A DNA stretch of 64,000 nucleotides from Thalassia testudinum (GCA_037157565.1 JAZHRO010000054.1:17157501-17221500), one strand, 5' to 3'; counted from the first letter of the stretch, positions 23,229 through 35,476 are shown. Program-made: numbers and translations. Notes: generated by a model from the sequence alone, not told the origin.

Positions 23229-23246
23229 TGGCGCCGTTGTCGGGGA
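23229..23246 (+). other. Primer-binding site, tRNA-Asp type
   Basis: TGGCGCCGTTGTCGGGGA differs by one base from the complement of the plant tRNA-Asp 3' end. It lies 5 bp after the LTR end at 23223. Confidence 0.92.
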
Positions 23247-24303
23247 GCAACGGGTATTTTAGAAGCTACAAAATCACAATTTCTGATTGTATACTGACTT
23301 GATCTCTCTTTTGTTGTGCAGGAAAGGAAGGCAAGGAAGAACAAAGCCGCCGCACAACAAACACACTAGAGGACAGGTAACCCTAAATCCTCTCTCTTAA
23401 AACCCCACATTCTAAAGAGGAGAAAAGAAAAAAAAAAAAGATCAATCTAGGGCTACTTGTCTTCTACACATAATAATTCACAGAGCTGCTTGCTTTCAAA
23501 TTTCAACACATTTTATCTGCATATTCACTTAAGGTAACTAAGGCTAAAACCTTCTTACTTGAGCCCTAGTTACCCAATTCTGAGGCAACTAATTGGACCA
23601 ATTAGAGCCAACCTAGGATTTTAGAGGCACATCTTCTAATCAAGAACTGAAAATTCCAAACAAAGGTATGCCTAAACCATTGCTTGAAAAGACCTATTAA
23701 GAGAAATCATAAGCAATCCGGCTCTTAATTCACTAGAATCATAAAAGAAAGGACCTAAGAAGCTCTCAAAGGAACAAAATGGTGAAGTTGATCCTTTGGG
23801 TCAACCAACCTTTAAATTAGGTCACTCTTGCACAACAAAAGGTTTAAAGTTCAAGTGAATCCCTAAGTACCTTGATCTTAATTAAAAGTGGTAGACTTAA
23901 GAGGTCAAGGTCCCCATTCTGGTCTACCTGAAATCTCAGTGACAAGAGAGGTCGGATGGGGGAAACCCTATAACCCGTGGGGGCGCTCTACCGTGTAGGG
24001 GTCTTCGCGGGACTCACCCTCTCTGGCTACCAAGGTAATTCTCAAGTGGACGACCTTCTGATCAAGGGGTATCATCTGCCCCGAACCTCTATAGTCACCC
24101 ACCGTATTTTGGGTGTCTTGATTGGGTCCAACACCTTCGAACCTCATCCAATCCATCAATGCATGTTCGGTAGGAGGTCCTTGAAACCTCCTCTAGAAAT
24201 CCACTCTCCCCAAGGCTAAGCCTCGATACCCTTGTTTATGCGACAACCACTTCACATAGACCTCTCTTCTGATTTTGAACCTAGTTCCCCATCTTCTTCC
24301 ATC
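23247..24303 (+). other. 5' leader of element 2
   Basis: Similar to the leader at 10368-11460, best at 23935-24235. A frame at 23977-24219 is open here but its start and frame are not kept in the other copy, so I do not call it a gene. Confidence 0.65.
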
Positions 24304-25708
24304 ATGGCTAAGCTTGTTGAAGAAGAGAATAATTTTGAGCACCAGCTCCAGCGTCTTAACGATCTCTTCCAAAATTTCATGAACCCACCACAGCGCCCCA
24401 TGATACGAGATCACTATAATCTTGCTACGGTGGCAATAGAGCCTCGAGTCAGAATCTTGACTGGAGGACCTGATTCCGAATTGAAGCCCAATATGATTCA
24501 TGCCATACCTAAGCTCTATGGGTTTAACTTTGAAGATCCTTACAGCATATCAAACAGCTTAAGCATCTAGCCCAGACCTTTGGGTCAGATGCACAAAATC
24601 GGGATATCTTACTCATGAAGATGTTCTCTTTCTCCCTTATGGACAAGGCGGCTCATTGGTATCAAACACAGACTCGCCCGATCAAACACTTGGGAAGAAC
24701 TCCAGTCCAAGTTTTTGAAGAAGTTCTTTTCTATTGGTTGGACAAACACCTTGCGCCATCAGATTACTCACTTCACACAGCAGATGGGAGAACCTCTTCA
24801 TGAGGCATGGGATCATTTCCAGGATCTCATGAGAAAGTGCTCCCATTACGGAGTTCCTAAATGAGAACAAGTCTAATCTTTTTACCAAGGACTCCGTGAA
24901 GATTTTAGATTATTCGTCGATGCAACTAGCGGAGGGAATATCAAGGGTCAACATGAAGACACCAAGTGGGAGATTCTCGAGAATATGTGCGAGAACTACA
25001 TCAACAATGACTCCATGGGATTATTCGACCGGATGAATACCCGTGCAGCGACGAATCTTAGGGGAGCACATGAAATGCAGGGCATGTCCGCATCAGTCGA
25101 CCTGGAATTAATGGCCTGTCGGTTGGACAAGATCTCAATTATTAAAAAGAAGGTGGATGAGCTGACTCAGCACTCGCAGCGAGCCACCTCTGCGCAGAAC
25201 TCCTTCGCACAGCCCCCTCCCGTACGGGAAACTGTGTAAAACATTTTCCACCGACCTTCTCCTAGGATGGACCCGTATCCACCCCCATCTAACTCCAGGA
25301 CCGGAGGGACCTCCAATCCTTTCTATTCTTGCTAGGGGAACTCTAATCCAACCATTCTCCGACTTTCCTGAGGCTCCTCAGACCTGCAAGGACCTCAACG
25401 CCATCCAGAATGACCCATTTTCCAACACCTACAACCCTGGATGGTGAAACCATCCCAATTTCCAGTGGGTAGGAAATTCTCAGAACCCAAGATCACCCTT
25501 TCAGCCCCGTCCACAAGCCCCTCATCCTTATCAGCTGCCTCGGCCTCGGCCCAACCCCACTTATCCATCCGGGCCCAACCAAAATCAAATGTCCCTCATC
25601 CTCCAAACTCTAGCTAACATTCAAAGAACGAATGCAGTTATCCAGAAGCAACACAAGGACGAAATCACAGAGGTCCGCAACCAACTCGCCCAGTTGGCAA
25701 ATTCTTAA
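24304..25708 (+). pseudogene. gag (element 2), frameshifted
   Basis: Starts MAKLVEEENN (ATG 24304). Capsid-region motifs in order: RDHYNLATV, PKLYGFNFEDPY, a one-base loss near 24541 that shifts frame, HIKQLKHLAQTF, FSFSLMDKAAHWYQTQT, a second frame change near 24680, WEELQSKFLKKFF, MRKCSHYG, EILENMCENYINN, LMACRLDKISIIKKKVDEL, a third frame change between 25239 and 25433, then the Pro/Gln/Asn-rich linker with NPNNVP near the end. Stops occur near 24861 and 24872. The pattern matches Athila gag, which is fused to pol in one frame. No CCHC zinc knuckle is visible. Confidence 0.85.
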
Positions 25709-28399
25709 CAGCCAGGCACACTTCCTTCTCAACCTCTGCCTAACCCGAATAACGTGCCGACCCAGTGGTGCGTTATGGACCCAAACCCAGGCCAAGCACA
25801 CTTGATCTATCAGGCCCCTTCTGTTCCATCACTTGACGGGATGGAAGCATCAACCTCCTATGCGGGTTACCAATAGCAGCAGCCCATCTTACCAACCTCC
25901 AACCAGAACCAGGCAGGACTAAATTCGGTAACAACCTGTAGTGGTAAAGCAACTCAAGATCCACCTTATCCAGACCACTCCAAGCCTGGTAGTGACCCAA
26001 ACCCTAAGATAGTTATCCAGGATGTTCCTATCCTTATCCCAGATCAAAAACCTGGACCTGTCCTAGAGGAACCAACCAAGGTTCCATTTCCCGAGGCCTT
26101 GACCAAGGGAAAGAGGACATCTAAACCCGTAGCTCCTGAGAAGGACCTGATCAAGCTCTTTGAGCAGGTCGAAATAAACATCTGCTTGATGGATGCAATC
26201 TGCCACATACTGACTTACGCACGATTCTTGAAAAACGTGTGTACACCTCAGCGTAAGCCGCGAACCAAGAGTGGGAGTCCAATTGTACTATCAGAGCAAG
26301 CTAGCTCTATGATCTTGAGTAAACTCCCACCCAAGACAAAAGACCTAGGCACTCCCCTGATTTCATGTAAGATTGGTGAGACCCAATTTGATAGAGCATT
26401 ATTAGACCTAGGTGTCTCCATAAACCTGATACCCACATCCCTGCTTAACCACCTAGAAGAATCCAAACTGAAACCGACTGAGGTAACATTGCAGTTAGCC
26501 GATTGATCTATCAGGCCACCTAGGGGAATTCTTGAGGATGTTATTGTTAGGGTACGGGATTTCTACTTCCCTGTAGACTTCATAGTACTAGACATGGATG
26601 CACCTGAGAATCCGAGGGATACACCAATCATACTAGGGAGACCTTTTCTGGCCACTGCAAGGGCCAACATAAGCTGTGAAGATGGCCAAATAGAACTGAA
26701 ATTTGGGAATCAAACTCTCAAGATTGATATCTTTAAGGCCCAACAAGGGATTAATTGCTGAGTGATAGAGCAAATATGTGACATCAGAGTCGTGGTTGAT
26801 GAACCATAAATTGAGGACAACATGATTATCCCTCATCAACCACAAGAAGATCTAAAATCGCAATTAGAGGAGTCAAAACTTGATCTAGACAAACCCATAA
26901 CTAATACTCTTGTACCCCACACCCACTCTGAACCACCCGCTGCTGCTGATAACCCCGTTCAAGAACTCAAGCCCCTTCCCGATCATTTGAAATATGCCTT
27001 TTTGGGTTCTAATCAGACACTTCCGGTGATTATAAACTCCAAACTTACGCCTGACCAAGAATCCCGTCTGATTGCTGTTCTCCAGCAACATCGCAGAGCC
27101 ATTGGCTGGACTCTCGATGATTTGATTGGAATAAGTCCCTCTTATTGCACACACCGCATCTATTCCGAAGAGGGCGCACGACCTTCACGTGAAATGCAGA
27201 GACGTCTGAACCCCAATCTACAGGAGGTCGTGAAAAAGGAGATCATTAAGTGCTTAGATGCAAGGATCATCTACCCGATCTCCGACAATCGTTGGGTGAG
27301 CCCAATCCAAGTTGTGCCTAAGAAGGCAGGGCTCACCACCATCACGACTAAAATCGAAGAGGTCATACCTACCGATATAGCCAACTCATGGAGAGTCTGC
27401 ATAGATTACCGAAGACTCAATTCCTCCACGAAGAAGGATCATTTCCCACCACCGTTTATTAATCAGATTCTCAAAAAACTAGCAGGAAATAGATTCTTCT
27501 GCTTTCTTGACGGGTACTCCAGTTACAACCAAGTGGCGATTCATCCAGAGGACCAAGAGAAGACCACGTTCACCTGTCCCTTCGGGACATATGCGTTCCG
27601 AAGGATGCCTTTCGGTCTCTGCAATGCACCCGCGACTTTTTAACGGTGCATGCTTGCCATATTCTCTGATATGGTAGGTGATTATCTGGAAGTCTTCATG
27701 GATCACTTCTCAGTTTTTGGGGCATCATTTGATGATTGCCTCCAGCACTTAGTTCACATACTCAGGTGATGCATTGACGAAAATCTGGTTCTTTCCTGAG
27801 AAAAGAGCCACTTTATGGTGCCTGAGGGGATCGCCCTGGGACACTTAATTTCTGAGTGGGGCATCCAAGTAGATCAAACCAAAGTTAATCTGATTTCTAA
27901 ACTTCCTATGCCTAGCTCGATCAGGGACATCCGATCTTTTCCGAGGCATGTCGATTTTTACCATCGTTTCAACCCTGAGTTCTCGAAAATCGTGCACCCC
28001 CTGACAGCTCTTCTCTCCAAGGATGTACCCTTTGAAATTTCCAAGGAATGCACTCAAGCTTTTGAGATCCTTCGTGACCGAGTCACCCAAGCCCTGATCC
28101 TACAATCCCCTGATTGGTCTCAACCCTTTGAGATCATGTGCGATGCATCTGACTTCGCTGTAGGAGCGGTTCTGGGGCAGAAGATTGACGGGAAACCCGT
28201 GGTCATCTACTACGCTAGCAAGACACTTAACGAGACTCAGCGTAACTACACGATTATGGAGAAAGAGCTGCTAGCTGTAGTATTTGCCCTTGAAAAAATC
28301 AGATCTTATCTCCTGTGTTCCCATGCTGTAATCTACTCAGATCACACAGTTGTGAGGCATCTCCTTGCGAAGAAGGATGCGGAGCCTCAATTAATCCGA
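25709..28399 (+). pseudogene. pol: protease, RT, RNase H (element 2)
   Basis: All in one frame with six stops (26504-26506, about 26759, 26807, 27641, 27767 and 27797). Linker, then the Athila protease region LGTPLISCKIGETQF, with DLGVSINLIP as the catalytic D-S/T-G-type motif and IILGRPFLATARANI. RT: VSPIQVVPKK, WRVCIDYRRLNS, RFFCFLDGYSSYNQV, RRMPFGLCNAPATF, then FMDHFSVFG where FMDDFSVFG is expected, so one catalytic Asp is His. RNase H: MCDASDFAVGAVLG, KELLAVVFALEK, IYSDHTVVRHLL. It breaks off after PQLIRW at 28399 against inverted LTR. Inactive. Confidence 0.88.
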
Positions 28400-29804
28400 T
28401 GGAGGTCGGTGGAGGTGTGGAGTGTGTGTGGCCGGCAGTGGAGATGGGGAAAGTGCTCGGTGGATGGTGGCAGAGGTTTTGAGGGATCTGGCAAGGTGGA
28501 TGGAGGTGTGGAGCGGCAGGAACACCTCGCCGGTGGTAACGATGGTGGTGGTCAGCGGTAGTCAAGGCGCGAAAATAGAAATAAAGTGGGGAAAATGAAA
28601 CGTAGGGAGAGAGGAGCTTATCTGTGGGACTTGGAGCGAATGGGGGAGGCGGCGACGACTAGGGGCTCAAAGGAGCTCGCGCTGGTACTGCGCAATGCGT
28701 AGGAGTGAGGCAGAGATGGCTCTACCACTAGTACAATGGCAGAGCGACGAGAAGAGGGACGAAGAGTCGTTGGAGCCTGTGGGCAGATGGCCGGAGGAGG
28801 AGGAGACTAATTTGGGGGGATTTCTTCGGCCCAATCAGGCTTAAAGGATGCAGCGAAGGGTGCCGCTCCTTAAATAGGTGTCGGCCGGCTGCGAAGTGCG
28901 CAAAAGAGGTGGGAAAAATCCCACCGGAGACATGGGCAGACGGAGACCCATACCTATCACACGTTCACACGAGAGGTATGGCGGCCGACAGGGCATGGGA
29001 GCCAACCCATGCGGTACGGGGCTTCGCAGAGAGCTCCCCTTTCAAATATGGGGCCAGCTCCCCATGCATGCGCAGCGCCATCCTCCGCGCAAAGTCACCG
29101 GAGGTATGGCCTGTGAATGCGGGTTGCAGAGGGACCCGTTTGAAGAAGACGACGGGAAAGATAGGGGGATCTTTGCAAGGTTTCAAAAAGCTAAGGGTCA
29201 AAACGTAATTATTGAGGATCATTTTGTAAAGTGGGTCAGGATGACCTTCCATTAGGTCCAAATTTTGGTATAACCCTAATTTGGACCTAAGGAATCCAAT
29301 GGTGAAGTTGGATTTTAGGTTTGACCATGTTTGACCAGACATTTTGCATAAAAACCTAAATTAGGTCAAAAATTGGGTATGGTTCTCAATCTAGGTCAAG
29401 ATAGGTTCCAACAACCAAATTAAAGGTTCTAAACCCTAGGGGATATTTTTTCATGAATTTTAGAGGATTTAATTGATTTTTATCTTACCTAAAACTTCGT
29501 GAATTAAAGTGAATTTGTTTTATAGTTATAGAATGTCATTTAATTTCCAGATTTTGTCATAACGCTTTCCCGACCAAATCATCCCACTTTTTCTCTTATC
29601 AAGTCCACTTGACCTGTGTCTAGACCTTTGGAAATTCCGTTCATGTACTGCAATGGTAAAATTACAGTTTTACCCCTTGTGTAATGTTTTATTTTCTGCT
29701 CAACAATTCCCTAGTTTAGGCCTCCCCTTAGGTTTTGCAAGAGCTTTTGTTCAATTTATTAGGTCAAAAAGTGCTAGTTAGGGTTCATGATGAGGTTCTC
29801 ATCA
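28400..29804 (-). repeat. U3 part of inverted LTR 11865-29804
   Basis: The minus strand reads TGATGAGAACCTCATCATGAACCC from 29804. TTGGACCTAAGGAATCCAATGG (about 29279-29300) is the shared LTR block inverted. A CCTATTTAAGGAG string (about 28867) is the TATA-like position. Includes U3 hairpin copy D (28948-28981). Confidence 0.8.
28948..28981 (-). repeat. U3 hairpin, copy D
   Basis: CCATACC and GGTATGG arms around a 20-nt middle; the inner arms are partly decayed. Confidence 0.65.
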
Positions 29805-30809
29805 CATACCAACACGATGAGACAACAAATCATGCACTTCTCCCAAGGAGCAGGAGAATCTCTACACGAGGCATGAGATCATTTTCTGGATATCATGCGT
29901 AAGTACCCCCATCACGGAGCTTCGGAGTGGGAACAAGTCCAATCCTTTTACCACAAACTCCGTGAAGATATCAAGCTCTTTGTCAATGCAACCTGTGGCG
30001 GTAGCTTCATGGGTCAACATGAAGACATGATCTGGGAAATTCTCGAGAACATGTGTGAGAACTCCCTGAACAATGAGTCATTGGGTGCATACGACTGGAT
30101 GTCCACCCGCACATTGACAAATAATCGAGGAATACACGAATCTCGAGGCCTTTCCGCATCCATTGATCTGGAGTTTGTAGCCTGTCAATTGGACAAGGTC
30201 TCCATTATCAAGAAAAAGGTGGATGACATCACTCGTCATCTACACAAATCCACCTCTGCACCTCAAAGCACATACGCACACCCGCCCATGGAAAGGGAGG
30301 CTACGCACAACATCTACCACTCCCCAGGGATAGATACATATCCACCTCCGTCAGATTATGGCTTCGGAGCCAACTCCGGGTTAGCCCACCTCAGTTGGGG
30401 GAACTCTGAACCCTCATACCCTAATTATCTCGGAGCTCCTTAGACCTACGAGGATCTTCACGCAGTTTAAAATAATCCTTTCTCCAACACTTACAACTCT
30501 AGATGGCATAATCATCCTAACATCTCGTGGACGAAAAATAACCCGAATCTATGACCTCAATTCCAACCCCGACCACAAGCTCCGCGTCCTTATCAACCCA
30601 CCCAACTAAGGCCCACTCAATATTTTCAATCTGGACCATGTAAAGAAGATCATACATCTTTGATTCTCTAGACCTTGGTTGACATGAAGAAACAGCACAA
30701 AGAAGAGATCTTTGAGTTACGAAATAAATTGGCCTAGCTGGCAAGTGCTCGCCAACCTGGTGCACTTCCTTCTCAGCCTCTTCCAAACCCGAATAACATG
30801 CCAAACTAG
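29805..30809 (+). pseudogene. gag, C-terminal part (element 1)
   Basis: Resumes gag at TNTMRQQIMHFSQG, exactly where the first part stops at 11864. Then MRKYPHHGA, EILENMCENSLNN, FVACQLDKVSIIKKKVDDI and the Pro/Asn-rich linker up to NPNNMPN. Stops at about 29875 (TGA), 30441 (TAG) and further TAG/TGA codons. Positions 29805-29809 are the right target duplication. Confidence 0.85.
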
Positions 30810-32858
30810 AGGCGCATTATGAACCCAAATCAGGGCCAAGCTCACTTTATTTATCAGGCCCCTTCTACTCCATCACCTGACGGGATGGATGCTTCAATTT
30901 CATACTCAGGATTTCAACAGCAAACACCTATTTTGTCCAACCCAAACCAAAATCAGGCAGGATTAAATTCCGTCACCACCCGTATTGGCAAAGCAACACA
31001 AGACCCACCCCTTCCTAGCCACAACATGCCTGAGACTATATACCTTAATCCTAAATTGGTCATCCAGGACACACCCATCCCCGATATAGAGCCTGAGCCA
31101 ATTCTAGAGGAACCACCTAAGGTTCTATTTCCCGAGGCCTTAACCAAGGGAAAGAAGACAACCAGACCCGTGGCACCTGAGGAGGATCTGGCCAAGCTTT
31201 TTTAGCAGGTCCATATAAACATTCCCTTGATGGATGCGACTCGCCACGTACCGGCTTACTCACGATTCTTGAAGATGTGTGGACACCTAAGCGTAAGCCG
31301 CAAACCAAAGACGGGAACACAATCGTACCGTTGGAGTAAGCCAACTCCGTCATTTTGAGCAAACTCCCGCCTAAGGTAAAAGACCCAGGCACCCCTCTGA
31401 TCTCCTGTGCTATCGGTGATATACAGTTCGACCAAGCCTTATTAGACCTAAGAGCTTCCATAAATTTGATACCTACATCCCTACTAGACTATTTCGAGGA
31501 ATCTGAGCTTAAACCGAAAGAGATGACTTTGCAGTTAGCCGATCAATCTAGTAAGTCACCAAAAGGAATTCTCGAGCATGTCATAGTTAGGATACACGAT
31601 TTCTATTTTCCCGTGGATTTCAGTGTCTTAGACATGGATGCTCCAGAGAATTTGAAGAATACACCAATCATATTAGGGAGGCAATTTCTGGCCACTGCTA
31701 GGGCCAATATTAATTTTGAGGAGGGCCAAATTGAATTAAAATTTGGGAGCAAGACGCTGAAGATCGACATCTTTAAGGCCTAACAAGGAATTAATTGTAG
31801 GGTTATAGAAAAAACTTGTAATATCAAGGTCGTGGTTGACGATCTATATATCGAGGAAAACCCTGATCAACCACAAGAAGATCAGAACCCGCAATTAAAG
31901 GAGCCTGAACCTAACCTAGACACACCCATAGCTCCTTCCTTTGCTCCTTACACCCACCCTAAATCACCTGCTGCTGCTGATATTCCTGTTACAGAAATGA
32001 AACCCCTCCCTGACCATCCCAAATACGTCTTTTTGGGTTCCAGCCAGACGTTTCCTGTGATTATCAACTCCTAACTCACACCTATTCAGGAAACACGACT
32101 AATTTCTGTTCTACAACAGCATCGGAAAGCTATTGGATGGACTTTCAATGATCTGACTAACATCAGCTCCTCATACTGCACACATCACATCTATACTGAA
32201 GAGGGTTCACAACCATCCCGTGAAATGCAGAGACGCCTAAATCCAAATCTACAGGATGTCGTGAAAAAGAAGATCATCAAGTGGTTAAATGCAAGGATCA
32301 TCTACCCGATCTTTGGCAGTCGATGGGTGAGTCCAATCCAAGTTGTGCCTAAGAAGGCAGGACTCACCGTGATCACAACTAAAATTGGAGAAACCATACC
32401 AACCCATATAGCAAACTCATGGAGAGTCTACATTGATTACAGAAGACTCAATTCCTCCATGAAAAAGGATCATTTCCCACTACCATTCATTGATCAGATA
32501 CTCGAGAAACTAGCAGGAAATCGATTCTTCTACTTTTTGGACGGGTACCCTAGTTAGAACCAGGTCGCAATCCATCCTAAGGACCAAGAGAAGACAACCT
32601 TCAGCTGCCCCTTCAGAACATATGCGCTCCGGAGGATGCCCTTCGGTCTCTGCAATGCACCAGCCACTTTTCAGCGATGCATGCTTGCCATATTCTCAAA
32701 TATGGCAGGTGAATACCTTGAGGTCTTCATGGATGACTTCTCGGTATTTGGGGAATCTTTTGATGATTCCCTCCTACACTTGGTCCAAATCCTCAGGCGG
32801 TGCATCGACCTGAACTTGGTTCTTTCCTGGGAAAAGAGTCACTTAATGGTACCTGAGT
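30810..32858 (+). pseudogene. pol: protease and RT first part (element 1)
   Basis: The linker and protease N-side read in the gag frame to about 31270, where a frameshift moves to the frame used up to 32858. Protease: GTPLISCAIGDIQF, DLRASINLIP (Gly of the DLGAS motif changed to Arg), IILGRQFLATARANI. RT: VSPIQVVPKK, WRVYIDYRRLNS, FFYFLDGYPS followed by TAG, RRMPFGLCNAPATFQRC, FMDDFSVFG with both catalytic Asp kept. Further stops at 31781-31783 and 32072-32074. It is interrupted at 32858 by a solo LTR and continues at 35482. Confidence 0.88.
32854..32858. repeat. Target-site duplication CTGAG, left
   Basis: Exact match to 35477-35481; removing one copy plus the LTR restores the RT frame across VPEG. 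Confidence 0.95.
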
Positions 32859-34639
32859 GTTACGACCCGGTTCCCGGATCCCTACAGGACCCGAGACCAG
32901 CTCGCCTCGACTACTCCCAAGACCTGGTCGTCCAACAAGAAATAACCAAAAGTAGAAAAATAAATCACATTCACACATGCAATACAACTAGGTAGAAGAA
33001 AAGTACAAAGCAATAAGGAAAGTAGAACAACTGTCTCAATACATGCCACCATACCAACAATAGAATGCGGAAAGGAAACAGAAGTAGCAAAAATAGTAAA
33101 CTAGGTATCCATTACTTACTACACTAGTAGAGAAAAAGAAAGTGCTAAAAGAACGACTACGGCTGGGCTCGGCTGGGCCCAGCACCCTCTGCAGCTGGAA
33201 ACTCGGGCTGCTCAACTCCTGATCCTGAATAGTGTTATGAAAAGACAAAGTCAGCGAATGCTGAGTAGAGTAGTGTTTATATTATTTAAGTACAAGTACA
33301 ATAAAAACAACAGATTTAATTCTCATTTCTATTTATCTCATTACGTGTTTTTGTTTCATCGATTTCTCAAAGTACCCAGATATTTCTTGATCTTGGATGT
33401 TCCTCGTAAGAACAATCTTGATTGCAGTCTTTTCCGTAGAGTAGAAGGTACACGTGGTGCTCTCCTGGCCGGGAGAGTTCCCTGTGGTAGTCCTACGCCC
33501 AATCAACCACCCCGAGGTCACTGTCGAGACGTAGCGGTGACTACGGCACGCGTGATAAGTGCACGAGTAGCTACCACGTACTGACATGCGTTTAGTCGTT
33601 TCCACTAGCGGGTACGCCCAAAGTATAGCACGAAACAATATAGGGCATTGCCCTCTCAGAGTAGGGATCTCGCCCCTCAGAACCAAACAGGAGTCTCGCC
33701 TCTCCACAGTCTGTGCACCCTCGTCTGACTACCCTGGTTTGCCCAGAGGACCTAACAAAGTTGGTATAGGGTCGCTAGCTGAACCTCGGGTCTCGTGGAG
33801 TGGCTAGCTCCCCCTACACTAGTAGCACACCTCAGTACCGCATACGCGAGGGCCAACAGGAGTCGGTGTAGAGTGGCCAATCCCAACCCCAGGTCTCAAC
33901 CCAAGGGAGGCTAGCTCCACTCTACATTAAAAAGGGACAGTGGCCCTCCTTGGTACCGCGTACAAAAGGGCCAGCTCACTTCCCGTCTACATTTCAGATT
34001 CCGTTTATCCACAGGAGTTCTACTCCTAATTCCCCGTAGGGTTCATACTCATGTTCACCTCATTTATCTACATCCAGATCTCATGTTTCATATTTTGTTC
34101 CTCATCCATAAACAGGCAGCTCGTGTTTCCATAATTCAATTCTCAAAAACATGCAACTGGTGGTTTCACAGATAATTTCTCATTTATATACAGGTAGCTC
34201 ATATTTTAACATGAATCTCGTAATTATATTAAAGTCACTTACTATCAATTTATCTTAACCATGCATTCAAGTAAATAGTACAGCCCAAACAGGCTCATCC
34301 ATTTTCTACCCTAGGGTTCATTCCACATCCTAGAGTTCCATTCGGCTATTTCAACCAAGCACATTCTTTTTTAAATATTAATAACTGAGTTAAACCAGTC
34401 TCCTAGGTATCATGGGAGGAATAAGGGCCTGTGCCGCAGATCTCGTCGTCTCCGCGGGCCCCGAACACGCCACTGGATGGTAACCTATACTAGCGACTAA
34501 TGTACATTAGACAACCTCAAAGCAGTAGGTACTCAAGGCGAATACGTAGAGGAACTCGAATAGAAAACAACGGTACTTCATTTGCGGAAATCTGATTCCA
34601 TTTGGGCCTTAAACAGTCCAAAAACGTGGTTTCTGATCA

Positions 34640-34985
34640 AAATCAGACGTCTTCAAAGACGTCAAAACTCACATTGTGTCACCTGCAGCTGATCAGATGT
34701 CCAGACCTCCTCTACGACCGTCTGAGGATAGTTCCAGATGTCGGATAAGGTTTCCGGTAGTCTGGAGCACCTCTAGACATCTAGTGATGTGATCAAACAT
34801 CCAAAAGCACGTGGGAAAGCATACCACGCCTTCCCAAAGCATGGTCAGCCAACATCTCCTGTGCTATGATTTGCATGGCGTAGGAAGATACGTACCTCAC
34901 GATATCCCGCTTTCAGACATCTGGCCTCAACTCCAGACATCCATGTCCCCCGCAAGTCGTCTGGACGTCATGCCAGACGTCTGAT
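34640..34985 (+). repeat. AGACGTCT motif cluster in LTR
   Basis: About ten variants such as CAGACGTCTT, CAGATGTCCAG, TCGTCTGGACGTC and CAGACGTCTGATACTGG, irregularly spaced, upstream of the TATA box. One further copy (CCAGACGTCTTA, 35437) lies near the LTR 3' end. Confidence 0.75.
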
Positions 34986-35310
34986 ACTGGAAAACTTCCA
35001 GTACCAGAACCTCTTCACGCTGCTCGCCGCGCTCGTCCTCCGCCGCAGTAGCAACTCCAACAGCTGTAGGAGCTTGAGCAACTCCCCACCAGCATCCTCC
35101 ACGTGCGCACGCACCCGCCGCCGATCGTGCGAGCTCTGCCGAGCTCCCGAAGGTCCTCCGACCTTCCACTCTCTCCTCCTTCCTCTCTCTCTCACTCTCC
35201 CTCGCTCGCCCCCCCTCTCGCCTCTCTCATCCACCCTCGCCACTGCAACACAGAAGGTGCTGGAGGTGGTGGTAACTGTGGTGTGAGGAGAGGAGAGGAG
35301 AAGGGAGGGG

Positions 35311-35318
35311 TATAAATA
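35311..35318 (+). promoter_or_regulatory. LTR TATA box
   Basis: TATAAATA after a GGGGAGGGG-type purine stretch and before a GTTTAGGGTTCGG leader. Confidence 0.75.
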
Positions 35319-35476
35319 GGAGGGGAAGTTGGGTTTAGGGTTCGGGGGGTGAGGGAGAGAGAGGGGGGAACGGCCTCTGCACGCAGAGCGCAAAGCGCAG
35401 TACGAAAAATTCACTTTCAAGCATCCAGGAACATGTCCAGACGTCTTAAATGGATAAAATGGTATGGGCCATTACA

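Larger units (their letters stand above)
12479..28399 (+). mobile_element. Composite Athila-like element 2 in permuted order
   Basis: The order is integrase (12479-13195), 3' UTR, PPT (14772-14781), LTR (14782-23223, with nested insertions), PBS (23229), leader, gag, protease, RT, RNase H (to 28399). A standard element would be LTR-gag-...-integrase-LTR. Here a single LTR sits in the middle and the two outer ends both fall in pol, with the sequence between RNase H and the integrase core missing. It is bounded on both sides by pieces of the inverted LTR 11865-29804. It could be a circularly permuted insertion or the middle of a deleted tandem array. Confidence 0.6.
11865..29804 (-). mobile_element. 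Inverted family 1 LTR inserted in gag, itself interrupted
   Basis: The U5/R part is 11865-12478 and the U3 part 28400-29804, both on the minus strand. The right end reads CTCATCA (complement of TGATGAG) and is intact. The left end reads TAATAG, fitting a decayed TGATAG. Within 11865-12478, TTCGTTGCAGTATAG and CGAGGTCGAACTCAGGGAGCAA match U5 of other copies. About 0.7-0.8 kb of LTR between the two parts is missing when compared with the roughly 2.79-kb copy at 16963-22635, so the middle insertion was accompanied by deletion. Confidence 0.75.
32859..35476 (+). mobile_element. Family 2 solo LTR in RT gene
   Basis: Starts TGTTACGACCCGG, ends GGGCCATTACA, 2618 bp, with exact CTGAG flanks and no internal region. 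Landmarks: CTGGGCCCAGC near 33174, AATGCTGAGTAGAGTAG (33256), CTCTCCTGGCCGGGAGAG (33459), a cluster of AGACGTCT-like motifs (34640-34985), TATAAATA (35311). TGTNACGACCCG starts are common among plant Ty3/gypsy LTRs; the parent family is not identified because no internal region is present in the window. Frames inside are not genes. Confidence 0.93.

Noticed and set aside
23977..24219. 80-codon upstream frame in the element 2 leader
   Set aside because: The matching segment of the other leader (11130-11370) has stops and a different frame, so the peptide is not conserved.
34927..35420. Frames near the 3' end of the family 2 solo LTR
   Set aside because: Within an LTR bounded by exact target duplications; overlaps the promoter region and lacks domains.
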